Part shown: piece by piece, positions 1 through 7,915 of the stretch
Layout: each line of letters opens with the position of its first letter
Numbering within the stretch: the first letter of the stretch is position 1
Assembly (NCBI GenBank): GCA_016794625.1
Contig: JAEUGY010000027.1
Span: 1 to 64,000, forward strand
Direction: 5' to 3'
DNA: 64,000 bases
Source: Opitutaceae bacterium
Lineage (GTDB): Bacteria; Verrucomicrobiota; Verrucomicrobiia; Opitutales; Opitutaceae
Program-made: the position numbers and the translations under genes
Notes under the pieces: generated by a model
Told to the model about the DNA's origin: nothing
Databases searched by the model: none
What the model saw: only the letters and a program-made list of their open reading frames with translations

Positions 1-206
1 GGGGCATACTATTCCCAGCCCACCCGTTTTTGCAACCCCAGCGCCATCCCCGGCCGCAGGGTCACTGCACCCGGCGTCGACGAGGCGACGCCCTCCACCC
101 AGGCGAACCACGCCCCTCCCCGTGGGGTCAACGACCCATAAGCGCTAACTTGAACGCGGACGAGGGTTGCGGAGCCGCGAGGCGGGGTGATGAAACGGAG
201 TCCGGA

Positions 207-235
207 TGTAGGGCCGGCCCGTGCGGCCGCGCCAC
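207..235 (+). repeat. REP-like palindromic element, copy 1 (forward)
   Basis: Copy of a dispersed element with consensus close to TTGTAGGGCYGGCCCTYGCG followed by GCCRCGCCT. It pairs with the inverted copy at 331-357. Confidence 0.8.
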
Positions 236-330
236 GCATCGTAAAACCGATCGCTGCGAGCAACCGAAATCGCACCCAACTCTATCCTGCGGGTCCGGAG
301 TTGATTCTAAGCTTCTGAATCTGCAACGCC

Positions 331-357
331 AGGCACGGCCGCAAGGGCCGGCCCTAC
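331..357 (-). repeat. REP-like palindromic element, copy 2 (inverted)
   Basis: Reverse-complement copy (AGGCACGGCCGCAAGG then GCCGGCCCTACA), about 95 nt from the forward copy at 207-235. This is a REPIN-like arrangement. Confidence 0.8.
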
Positions 358-434
358 ACTCGGCGGCAAACTCGAGGCATCTCCTGTTAAGGCCATTCCA
401 ACAAGTTAGCGCCTATGGGTCTGCGACCCGCCTC

Positions 435-462
435 CGTTGGAGGTGGCCTCGCCGAGGCCGCG
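435..462 (+). repeat. Dispersed element with GGCCTC/GAGGCC stem, copy 1
   Basis: CGTTGGAGGTGGCCTCGCCG followed by AGGCCGCG. The stem GGCCTC-GCC-GAGGCC recurs with the same flank at 31059-31086 and inverted at 51439-51466. Confidence 0.65.
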
Positions 463-674
463 CGTGCACCCTCCATTCAACGGAACAGAATGAAGCGAGA
501 ACCCATGCAGCGGAGCAATCCGGTGTCCCACTCCACTGGAGGGCGCCGCTCCGTCGGCGCCGGTTGCGCGCCACCTACCCCGAAACGGTCGGCCGCAGGA
601 ATGCACCGACCGTCCCCCGACGTCGACGGAGCGACGCCCTCCATCCGAGTCCTGGCCCTGCGGCGCCCGGTGTT

Positions 675-3212
675 TTAAAACTTCGCCGATACGCTGAGCA
701 CAAAACGCTCGGGCAGGCCGCGCGCCTGGTTGGCCGGGAAGTACTCCTTGTCGGTGAGGTTCTTCCAGCTGAGGGTGGCGCTGCAATCGGCACCGCCGGC
801 CTTGAAGTCATATCCCACCACCAGGTCGAACACGGTGTAATCCTCAAAGAAGAGGGTCGGGTTCGCCGTGCGCTGGGCCTTCTCGCCGGTGTAAACAAAC
901 CCTCCGCCCACCCACGCCTTCTTCAGTGTGTCTCCCGTGAAACTGTACCGGGTCCAAAGCGACGCCAGCGTCTCGGCCGAGCCTTCCGGCACCGCGTTGA
1001 GGATCAGACCAACCGCCTGATTGTAGGCCCCCACATACGCGGCTTGATACACGGGGTCTGCATTGGTCGGGATCGAGGGCAGTGTCGCCTTCGTGGTCTT
1101 GATGTCCATGAACGTGGCGGTCGCAAAAACCTGCCAGTGGTCGGTCGGCGAATAGGTCAGCTCAAACTCCACGCCTTCGCTCTCATCCACCGTGCCCTGC
1201 CGGGTGATGGTCGGGAAGGTGCCGTCCGCCGCCGTCTCGCGGAAGCGCAGGATGCGGTCTTCGCGCTCGAGGTGGAAGAGCGACACGGTCGACGACACGC
1301 GGCCGTCAAACAGATCGGTCTTGATTCCAATCTCATACCCCGCACCCGTGGTGGGCTTCGCCGGCGCACTGAGGGTCACCGGGTTGGTGGTCGCATTCGT
1401 CGGCAGCGACGGGTTGTAGGCGGGATTGAAGAGGGTCAGGTTGCGCTCCTCGATGAAGAAGGACTCGGAGTAACTGGCGAAGAGCAGCACGTCGCGGCGG
1501 AGCTTGTAGCCCACGCCCACCTGCGGGGTGGTCTTGCTGGCCGAGTAGTCCGCATCCGGCACGGGTGTGGCCGGCAGGAGATTGACGCCTTTGGACTTGC
1601 TGCGGTTGTAGCGCGCCCCGCCGATCGCCACGAGCCGGTCGTCGAGCAGGTTGACGTTGAAAACTCCATACAGCGCGCTGTCCTGCCCGCTGCCGCTGCG
1701 GCGGTTGTTGAAGGGAAGCACGAGTTCATCGTAGGTGGGCGACCGGTCCCACGTGGAGGGGTCATTGAAATTCCAGGGCTGAAAATGCTGGGTCGGCGTG
1801 GTCGCCGAATTCGCCACACCCGCCGCCGGCGCGGTCGTGCTCTCGCGGCGGCGCGCCCCGCTGCGGGAGGAGCTGAGAAAGGCGCCGAAGAGGGGCTTCA
1901 CGGTCACTCCCGCCACCTCGACCTTGCCGGTCAGCTCGGCCTGATAGGAATTGGAATGCCCGAACGACTCTTCCAGCCGCTTGCGGCGGGTGAGAATCGC
2001 GGAGGCCGTCTTGGTGGGATCCGCCAGCACCGCCACGGGGCTGGCCGCCATCTCGGCGACAAAATCGAACCGGTTCTTGGTCGCGAGGTACGCCGCCGCC
2101 GGCGTCACCGTGAACTCGGCGAGTCCGGTCAGCTTGTTCCCGATGTAGAACTCGCCCCACGCATAGTTTGCTCTCGCGGTCCAGTGCTCGCCGAGGCGCG
2201 CCGTGATCTCCGCGTTGATCGAGTCGAAATCCGATTTCCGATAGTCGTTCAGGCCGACATAATTGAAGGACTTCGGCAGCGGGGGATAATTGATGAAACC
2301 GAGATTGAGGTTGCCGACGTCGATGTACGCCTGCGCCCGCGCGCGGTCCGCCGTCCGCGCAAAATTCGCCGTGGAGGCGGCCACGTTGACCGCCAGGTTT
2401 GGTTTCATGCTGACCAACGGTTCCTCGCGGCGACGGTAGCGCTCGTAGTCGAGCACGATGGAAAGCGAGGGCGTCAGTTCCGCAACGACGCTCGCCGCGA
2501 GCAGATTCGAGGTCGTCTCCCCCGGCTCGGCCCATTCAAAGCCATTTTCATAGGCGCCAATGACCCGGGTCTTCAGTTTGCCATTGTCCGACGCCTGGTT
2601 GACGTCGAGGTCCGCCCGGTAGTAACCATCGGTCCCGACCTGCGCCCGGCCCACGACGAACGAGCGGGAGGTCGCCCGCTTGGTGATGTAGTTGACCGTT
2701 CCGCCCGGCGTGATCTGGCCATAGAGCAGCGACGACGGTCCCTTGACCACCTCGACGCGCTGGACATTGCCCGCATCGACGTAGCGGTTGCCGACAAAAC
2801 CGTTTCGCTGCGGTGTGACATCGCCGTCGAATCCACGGATCGAGTACCGGTTGTTGCCCTGGGTGAACTCCTTCGCCCCACTGGTCACACCCGGCGCAAA
2901 CACCGCGATGTCGACCAGCTCGCGGGCTCCGATGTCCTGAATGAACTGCTCGGTGAACGCCGTGACCGAAAACGGGAGGTCCTTGATCGGCGTGTCGATG
3001 CGCGTGGCCGACACCGAATTGCCCGCCCGGTAACCCTTGTCGGACGCCGTGGTGACCTGGAATTCGGACAAGGTGATCGTTTCGCTGTCCCGGGGCGGAA
3101 CCGGGGCTGCCGTCTGCGCCGTCAAGGCCGCAGGGGCGAGGGTGAACAACAAGGACGTCGTCGCAAACAGACGACGCCGCGCACGGCACGCAGTCAGGAA
3201 CAGAAGGGGCAT
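675..3212 (-). CDS. TonB-dependent siderophore-type outer membrane receptor
   Basis: An 845-residue outer membrane receptor that would import a ferric siderophore or similar ligand using TonB energy. It starts at ATG 3212 with a signal peptide (about residues 1-33: basic, then a hydrophobic LFATTSLLFTLAPAALTA-like core). A TonB-box-like ETITLSEFQV follows at about 44-53. The plug domain contains SIRGFDG, VEVVKGPSSLLYG and GGTVNYITKR, typical of FhuA/FhuE-type receptors. The rest is a long beta-barrel region ending in a terminal phenylalanine (SVSAKF), as outer membrane barrels usually do. The length fits the family. It stands alone, with repeats on both sides. A candidate Fur box lies 45 nt upstream of the start, which suggests iron control. 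The ligand cannot be named from sequence. Confidence 0.93.
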   Translation of the reverse strand: MPLLFLTACRARRRLFATTSLLFTLAPAALTAQTAAPVPPRDSETITLSEFQVTTASDKGYRAGNSVSATRIDTPIKDLPFSVTAFTEQFIQDIGARELVDIAVFAPGVTSGAKEFTQGNNRYSIRGFDGDVTPQRNGFVGNRYVDAGNVQRVEVVKGPSSLLYGQITPGGTVNYITKRATSRSFVVGRAQVGTDGYYRADLDVNQASDNGKLKTRVIGAYENGFEWAEPGETTSNLLAASVVAELTPSLSIVLDYERYRRREEPLVSMKPNLAVNVAASTANFARTADRARAQAYIDVGNLNLGFINYPPLPKSFNYVGLNDYRKSDFDSINAEITARLGEHWTARANYAWGEFYIGNKLTGLAEFTVTPAAAYLATKNRFDFVAEMAASPVAVLADPTKTASAILTRRKRLEESFGHSNSYQAELTGKVEVAGVTVKPLFGAFLSSSRSGARRRESTTAPAAGVANSATTPTQHFQPWNFNDPSTWDRSPTYDELVLPFNNRRSGSGQDSALYGVFNVNLLDDRLVAIGGARYNRSKSKGVNLLPATPVPDADYSASKTTPQVGVGYKLRRDVLLFASYSESFFIEERNLTLFNPAYNPSLPTNATTNPVTLSAPAKPTTGAGYEIGIKTDLFDGRVSSTVSLFHLEREDRILRFRETAADGTFPTITRQGTVDESEGVEFELTYSPTDHWQVFATATFMDIKTTKATLPSIPTNADPVYQAAYVGAYNQAVGLILNAVPEGSAETLASLWTRYSFTGDTLKKAWVGGGFVYTGEKAQRTANPTLFFEDYTVFDLVVGYDFKAGGADCSATLSWKNLTDKEYFPANQARGLPERFVLSVSAKF

Positions 3213-3257
3213 GGTGGTCAGGGGTGAATCGGCGGACGGGATATCCGACGATTTAAT

Positions 3258-3272
3258 TGATAATTATTACTT
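3258..3272 (-). promoter_or_regulatory. Candidate Fur box upstream of the TonB receptor
   Basis: TGATAAT-T-ATTACTT matches the 7-1-7 Fur consensus TGATAAT-N-ATTATCA at 11 of 14 positions. It sits in an AT-rich island in otherwise GC-rich DNA, 45 nt upstream of the receptor's ATG. Iron control is inferred from this site and the receptor family. Confidence 0.45.
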
Positions 3273-3360
3273 TTGTCGCAAAGCCAAGTGAAAATCATCC
3301 AGAAAACGACCACGAATCCAGCCGTCGCGCCTACATGCCAAGCGGAGCGCCTCCCATTCC

Positions 3361-3392
3361 CATTGTAGGGCCGGCCCTCGCGGCCGCGCCTC
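3361..3392 (+). repeat. REP-like palindromic element, copy 3 (forward)
   Basis: Near-consensus copy (CATTGTAGGGCCGGCC then CTCGCGGCCGCGCCTC) in the space between the receptor promoter and xseA. Confidence 0.85.
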
Positions 3393-3444
3393 GCTTCTTT
3401 CGCTCTTCGCCCTTCAACCTTCCCATTTCACCGCTCCGCGGTGC

Positions 3445-3474
3445 AGGCGTGCCCGCAAGGGGCAGCCCTACAAT
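3445..3474 (-). repeat. REP-like palindromic element, copy 4 (inverted)
   Basis: Inverted copy lying between copies 3 and 5. Its CCCTA supplies the TAG stop codon of xseA (3468-3470, minus strand). Confidence 0.85.
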
Positions 3475-4817
3475 CGGACCTCACCCTCTCCTTGTAGGGC
3501 CGGCCCTTGCGGCCGCGCCTCGCCCGGCGTCGCGGACCGCGAACGTTTGAGCCGGGCCGTGCCATCGGCGAACTCCACCTGCACCTCTCCCCGCGCGGGC
3601 AGCGCGGCGCGCCGCATAACGGGCGTGCCTTCGGCGTCCCGCACGATGGCAAAACCGCGATTCAAGACTGACTGCGGACTCGCCGCCTGCAGGCGTTTCC
3701 ACAAGGCCAGCAGCCGGTGCGACTCCAGCTCGACCCGGCGTTCGGGCGAACGGCGGGCGAGCTCCGAGCGGAGCTGGGCCACCGCATGCCGGTGATCCTG
3801 CAGGCGACGGGCGCCGGCCGCGGCGAGGCGGTTCGAAAGGTCATCCAGCTTGAGGTAGCCTTGCTCGAGTCTTGCCGCGGGAGAGAGCAGCCGCAGGCGG
3901 GAGCGTGCGTGGTCGACGCGCCGGCGTCCGCGTTGCACCTGGTCCTCCGTTTCCCGCCAGAGGCGCTCCGCCGCCTGGGCGACGCGTTCGACGCAGGCCA
4001 CATAGCGGCTGGAAATCAGCTCCGCCGCCGCGCTCGGGGTTTCCGCCCGCAGATCGGCGGCAAAATCGCACAGGGTGAAATCGATTTCGTGCCCAACCGC
4101 CGACACAATCGGGATCGGGCTGCCGGCGACCGCACGCACCAGCACCTCCTCGTTGAAGGCCCACAGGTCCTCGAGGCTCCCGCCGCCGCGTCCGATGACG
4201 AGCAGGTCGAACCGGCCCAGTTTCGCCGCCACCTGGATCTGGCCGGCCATCTCCACCGCCGCGCCTTCGCCCTGAACTTTGGCGGGCAGAATCACGAGTT
4301 GTCCGCGCCAGGCCCGGCGTTTCATAATTTTTATGAAATCCTGCACCGCTGCTCCGGTCGGCGACGTGATGAAGCCCACGCAGCGGGGCATCTCCGGCAG
4401 GGGTCGTTTGCGCTCCGGGGCGAACAATCCTTCAGCGGCAAGGCGCTGCTTGAGGGCCTCGAATTCACGCTGGAGGCGGCCGACGCCGTCTTCGACCACC
4501 GCCCGGACGATCAGTTGGTACTGGCCGCGCGCCTCGTACACGCTGACCTGGCCAAACACGACCACCTGCAGCCCGTCGCGCAACACGACATCCTGGCGGG
4601 CCGCGTCTCCGCGGAAGAGCACCGCCGACAGCTGGGCCCCCGCGTCCTTGACAGAAAAATACACATGTCCGCTCGATTGATGGCGGACATTCGACACCTC
4701 GCCGCGCACCCAACCCGCCGGCAGGCCGCTTTCAAGCAGGGTCTTCACGCGGCGCGTGAACTCGGTCACGCTGGATACGCGGGTCTCACCACCGGGTCGG
4801 TCTTCGAACAACGCCAT
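3468..4817 (-). CDS. xseA: Exodeoxyribonuclease VII large subunit
   Basis: A 449-residue catalytic subunit of exonuclease VII, which degrades single-stranded DNA to oligonucleotides. The N-terminal OB-fold is clear (about residues 15-110, with WVRGEVSN and HVYFSVKD). It is followed by the nuclease domain with GFITSPTGAAVQDF, VIGRGGGSLEDLWAFNEE and SAVGHEIDFTLCDFAAD, all hallmarks of XseA. The start ATG 4817 is 14 nt downstream of the TVP38 gene stop, so the two are probably co-transcribed. The last roughly 20 residues (GEARPQGPALQ...) are encoded by REP copy 5, and the TAG stop lies in REP copy 4, so a repeat has rewritten the C-terminus. No xseB was seen nearby. Confidence 0.95.
   Translation of the reverse strand: MALFEDRPGGETRVSSVTEFTRRVKTLLESGLPAGWVRGEVSNVRHQSSGHVYFSVKDAGAQLSAVLFRGDAARQDVVLRDGLQVVVFGQVSVYEARGQYQLIVRAVVEDGVGRLQREFEALKQRLAAEGLFAPERKRPLPEMPRCVGFITSPTGAAVQDFIKIMKRRAWRGQLVILPAKVQGEGAAVEMAGQIQVAAKLGRFDLLVIGRGGGSLEDLWAFNEEVLVRAVAGSPIPIVSAVGHEIDFTLCDFAADLRAETPSAAAELISSRYVACVERVAQAAERLWRETEDQVQRGRRRVDHARSRLRLLSPAARLEQGYLKLDDLSNRLAAAGARRLQDHRHAVAQLRSELARRSPERRVELESHRLLALWKRLQAASPQSVLNRGFAIVRDAEGTPVMRRAALPARGEVQVEFADGTARLKRSRSATPGEARPQGPALQGEGEVRL
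3492..3522 (+). repeat. REP-like palindromic element, copy 5, inside the xseA 3' end
   Basis: Forward copy (TTGTAGGGCCGGCCCTTGCG then GCCGCGCCTC) wholly inside the xseA reading frame, where it is translated on the minus strand. Confidence 0.85.
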
Positions 4818-4831
4818 GGTCCGGTGCCGGG

Positions 4832-5545
4832 TCAGTTCACCGGCGGTACGACCCCCGTGTCCACGACCGCGGCGGCGGCTTTGCGTTTGGCGAAGTGTTT
4901 GCGCAGGAGGTGCACCCCGAGCGCGCCCGCGCCCACGAGGCTGAGCCCGAGCAGTGCCCAGCGTCCTTTGCCATGCGCGAGGGCGTCACCAAAAATGACC
5001 ACCCCGGTGATGTTGATCATCGGGATGAGCAGCGAGGGCAGAAAGTAGGTGCGAAACGGAATCTTCGCGAGGCCAAGAAGGTAGCTCTGCACGAAGAACG
5101 GCGGTCCCGGGGTGAGACGCACAAGCATGGTCACCTCAAATTGAGCCGACTCCTCCACCACCGGAATCTTGTACCCCAGCCGGCCCATGACCAGCTCGAG
5201 CAGGGGTCGCAGCGCCACCCTCGCCAGCCAATAGGTCAGCAGGATGTTCACCAACACCGCCCCGGCCGCACCCACCAGGATGCCGCCCAATCCGAGCTGC
5301 GCCCCAAACGCGGGCCCGGCCGTCAGGCAGAAGGCCATCAGCGGAAATCCCACGGCCGGCAATACCGCCATGGCGGTAAAAAAGGCCAGGGGGCCCATGT
5401 CTCCGATCAGGGCCATGACCCGGGTGATGAGTCCCTTGACATCCATGCCCCGCAACACGAGCACGGCGACGATCCCGAGCACGAGGAGCAATGCCCCCAG
5501 TTTCAGAAGCAGGTTGCGTCGTTGACGTGGATCGGGAACGGACAT
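4832..5545 (-). CDS. TVP38/TMEM64 (DedA-superfamily) membrane protein
   Basis: A 237-residue integral membrane protein of the TVP38/TMEM64 (SNARE-associated/VTT) family. Proteins with this fold are linked to lipid scrambling or membrane homeostasis; the substrate here is unknown. A first TM helix lies at about residues 12-32, followed by the VTT core with GFPLMAFCLTAGPAFG and the conserved VRLTPGPPFFVQSYLLGLAKIPFRTY segment (shown in pieces; about residues 140-165). The start ATG 5545 is preceded by GAAGG. It lies just upstream of xseA with a 14-nt gap. Confidence 0.85.
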   Translation of the reverse strand: MSVPDPRQRRNLLLKLGALLLVLGIVAVLVLRGMDVKGLITRVMALIGDMGPLAFFTAMAVLPAVGFPLMAFCLTAGPAFGAQLGLGGILVGAAGAVLVNILLTYWLARVALRPLLELVMGRLGYKIPVVEESAQFEVTMLVRLTPGPPFFVQSYLLGLAKIPFRTYFLPSLLIPMINITGVVIFGDALAHGKGRWALLGLSLVGAGALGVHLLRKHFAKRKAAAAVVDTGVVPPVN

Positions 5546-5707
5546 GCCTTCACGATGCCGGTCTGGTCCCGAGGGCGTCAAGGACGGCGGGGATCGGAAG
5601 GGCGGCGATGCACGTTTAACAGACGTGAATAACACCATGCGTCGCAGGGACGGCGATTTCCGGCTTCCCGCCTCCTGCTTTCTCGTAATTCTCTCAAACT
5701 CATTCCC

Positions 5708-7915
5708 ATGGAGCTCTCGCCACCGCCCCGCATTCCGCTGCCCGCCCGGTTCCTGGCGGTCGCCGGCGGGGTCGCCTGCGTGCTGCTCTCCGTCCTGCCT
5801 CCCTCTTCCAGCCGGTTGCTCATGTGGCCGTGGTCGCTGCTCACGGTGGCCTTCTGGGCGCTGGCCGCCCTCGCCGGTCTGGTCGCGCTGCTGGGTCGTT
5901 CCCGGTTGCCGTCCGGTCTGGAGCGCGGGCTCGTGCTGCTGGCGCTGGCGTCGGCGGCCTCCGCCTACTTGAGCCCGTTTCGCGGGGTGTCGATCCCAGC
6001 GGCCTGGGTCGCCGTGGGGGCGTGTCTGCTGCCGTTCGCCCTGCTTCCCTGGTTTGGCGCAGACCGTCGCGAAACCACGGTGACGTGGATCGGCTGGTCG
6101 GTGCTCGCCGTGCTCGCCGCCAGCATCGGCGGCTGGATCCTGCTGCAGGTCATGCCCGCCCGGCAGCGCGGCGCCACCTGGCTGCAGGCGCTCGGCGAGC
6201 GCAATGACCAGCCGTTCGGGCACGCCAACTACGGCGCCGCTTTTGCCCTGTTCGCGTTCGCCTGGATGATGGCCTGTCTCGCCCCGTGGCTGGCGTCACG
6301 CTGGGGCCGGATCGAAGCCGGAGCCGCTTCCGAGGACGAAGCGCCGTCGTTGCGAGGAGAATGGGCGCTGGGGGCCTTGCTCGCCCTCGCGGTGCTGCTG
6401 ACTTCGGGCAGCCGCGCCGGCATCGGCGCACTCGCCCTGGGGGTCGGCGCGGGCCTCGCCGTCGCCTGGCGGCACGGACGGGCCCGGACACTGCGCGCGT
6501 GGCGGGGTGCGATCGTGGTGGCCGTGGCCCTGCTGCTGCTGGGAGTGCTCAGCAACGGTCGTCTGCGAGGGCTGGTGCTGGAGGGTCGCTGGAACGCAAG
6601 CGCCAGCGAAAGCAACCAGCAACGCCTGGCCATGACGCAGGGCGCGCTGCAGCTCGGCGCCGCCCGGCCGGCCTTGGGTTGGGGACCGGGTGCGGTGCCC
6701 CACATTTTTCCCTCGGTCCGCGAACACCTGCCGGGCACCGCGGACAATGTGCTGCAGGTGCACAACAGCGTGCTGCAGGCCTGGGCCACGCTGGGGGCGT
6801 TGGGCGCCGCCGGTGCGGTCCTGGTCGCGTTGGGCGGGGGAGCGTTGGTGCGCGGGCAGCGATCGCTTTCTCTCCGGCCGGCGGACGGTTTCGAACGCGC
6901 CGCACTGGCCTGGGGGCTGGTCAGCGGGGCGGCGTTCTCTTGTTTCGACCACGCGTTCGATCTGCCGGCCATCGCCGGGCTGGCCGGGGCGACGCTTGCC
7001 GCCCTCGCCTCACCGGCCCCGGCGGAGGACCGACCCGGCGGCAACCGCGGGGCGGCCGTGCTCGCAGGGGTGGCGCTGCTGGCGCTGGTGCCGGGGGTGT
7101 GGCGGGAACAGCAGGCGCGACATCAGCACTCGCTCGCCCTCGACGCCGCCGGGGCCCGGGACGCGGACGGATACCGGCACCACCTCGCCGCCGCCTCCGC
7201 CCTGCTGCCCGCCGCCACCTACCTCGACCACCTGCTGGCGGGCCAGCTTGCCACGGGCGAACCGTTCGGCGGACCGGTCACGCCCGCCGGCCTCGCCCGC
7301 GCGGCCGACCTGCTCGTCGGCACCCTCAATCGGAATCCGAGTCTCGAATACGCACACTACAACCTGGGCTGGCTGCGGCTGGACGGCCGCCCTGCGGAGG
7401 CGGAACGTCACTTCGCCGCCGCCGCCCGGCTCGCGCCGCATCGGATCGGCGTGCACTTGGGGCTGGGTCTCGCGCGAGCCGCGCAAGGCGACACGCCCAG
7501 CGCGGTCCGCGCGTTCGCAGCCGAGCGCGTCAACGCTCCGGACCAGGCGTTTGCCTCCTTGTTTCGCGATCCGTCCCTCGCCGCGCTCGCCCGTGAGGTG
7601 GAGGGTGCCGCCACCGCCTTTCTGCGGGAGGCCCGTCAGGCCGGAACCTTGCCCGCCCCGGCGGTCGACGCCGTGCTGGCCGCCTGGGCCGGTGTGACTC
7701 CGGAGCAGGTGCAGGAGAGCGTTCCGTTCCGTCGCGTGCGGCCGGGCTACGGTCTGCTGATGGGCTTCCCCGAGGGCCGGCCTCCCGCCGATGTCAATCC
7801 GATGACGGTCCTGCGCCTGCCGCCCGCCATCGCCCGCACCCTGCCCTCACCGGGCTGGGTGCCCGGACGCCGGCTGCTCGAGCTGTCGCTGCGGCCAGGC
7901 CCTTCCTCGCCATGA
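5708..7915 (+). CDS. O-antigen ligase/polymerase-like membrane protein with C-terminal TPR region
   Basis: A 735-residue inner membrane protein. About 11-12 hydrophobic segments fill residues 10-450. The central Wzy_C/O-antigen-ligase region has the large-loop features SGSRAGIGALALG and GWGPGAVPHIFPSVREHLPG. A soluble C-terminal part (about 470-735) includes TPR-like helices such as YAHYNLGWLRLDGRPAEAERHF. This architecture is common in bacterial O-antigen ligase or exopolysaccharide polymerase homologues. Its TGA overlaps the ATG of the next gene (ATGA at 7912-7915), so it forms an operon with the glycosylphosphotransferase. Whether it ligates O-antigen to lipid A or polymerises glycans cannot be decided from sequence. 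Confidence 0.85.
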   Translation: MELSPPPRIPLPARFLAVAGGVACVLLSVLPPSSSRLLMWPWSLLTVAFWALAALAGLVALLGRSRLPSGLERGLVLLALASAASAYLSPFRGVSIPAAWVAVGACLLPFALLPWFGADRRETTVTWIGWSVLAVLAASIGGWILLQVMPARQRGATWLQALGERNDQPFGHANYGAAFALFAFAWMMACLAPWLASRWGRIEAGAASEDEAPSLRGEWALGALLALAVLLTSGSRAGIGALALGVGAGLAVAWRHGRARTLRAWRGAIVVAVALLLLGVLSNGRLRGLVLEGRWNASASESNQQRLAMTQGALQLGAARPALGWGPGAVPHIFPSVREHLPGTADNVLQVHNSVLQAWATLGALGAAGAVLVALGGGALVRGQRSLSLRPADGFERAALAWGLVSGAAFSCFDHAFDLPAIAGLAGATLAALASPAPAEDRPGGNRGAAVLAGVALLALVPGVWREQQARHQHSLALDAAGARDADGYRHHLAAASALLPAATYLDHLLAGQLATGEPFGGPVTPAGLARAADLLVGTLNRNPSLEYAHYNLGWLRLDGRPAEAERHFAAAARLAPHRIGVHLGLGLARAAQGDTPSAVRAFAAERVNAPDQAFASLFRDPSLAALAREVEGAATAFLREARQAGTLPAPAVDAVLAAWAGVTPEQVQESVPFRRVRPGYGLLMGFPEGRPPADVNPMTVLRLPPAIARTLPSPGWVPGRRLLELSLRPGPSSP

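Larger units (their letters stand above)
125..429. repeat. Outer inverted-repeat pair around a REP pair
   Basis: The 28-nt arm at 125-152 and the reverse complement of 402-429 match at 24 of 28 positions by eye; both contain CAAGTTAGCGC and a TATGGGTC core on the same reading. The REP-like pair 207-235/331-357 sits between them, so the block is a nested inverted structure. Confidence 0.7.
1..674. other. Gene-free left end packed with inverted repeats
   Basis: No credible gene is seen here; the long open frames are by-products of high GC and of the receptor gene on the other strand. The stretch instead holds nested repeats: an outer inverted pair (125-152 and 402-429), an inner pair of REP-like elements (207-235 and 331-357), a GGCCTCGCCGAGGCC-type element (435-462), and small hairpins such as GCGTCG/CGACGC near 76-95 with a related copy near 618-645. 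It is read as accumulated non-coding repeats downstream of the receptor gene. Confidence 0.7.

Noticed and set aside
30..3227. Very long plus-strand open frame (over 1000 codons) opposite the TonB receptor
   Set aside because: Arg/His-rich composition, no motifs, and the minus strand encodes a complete receptor. It is a high-GC antisense artefact.
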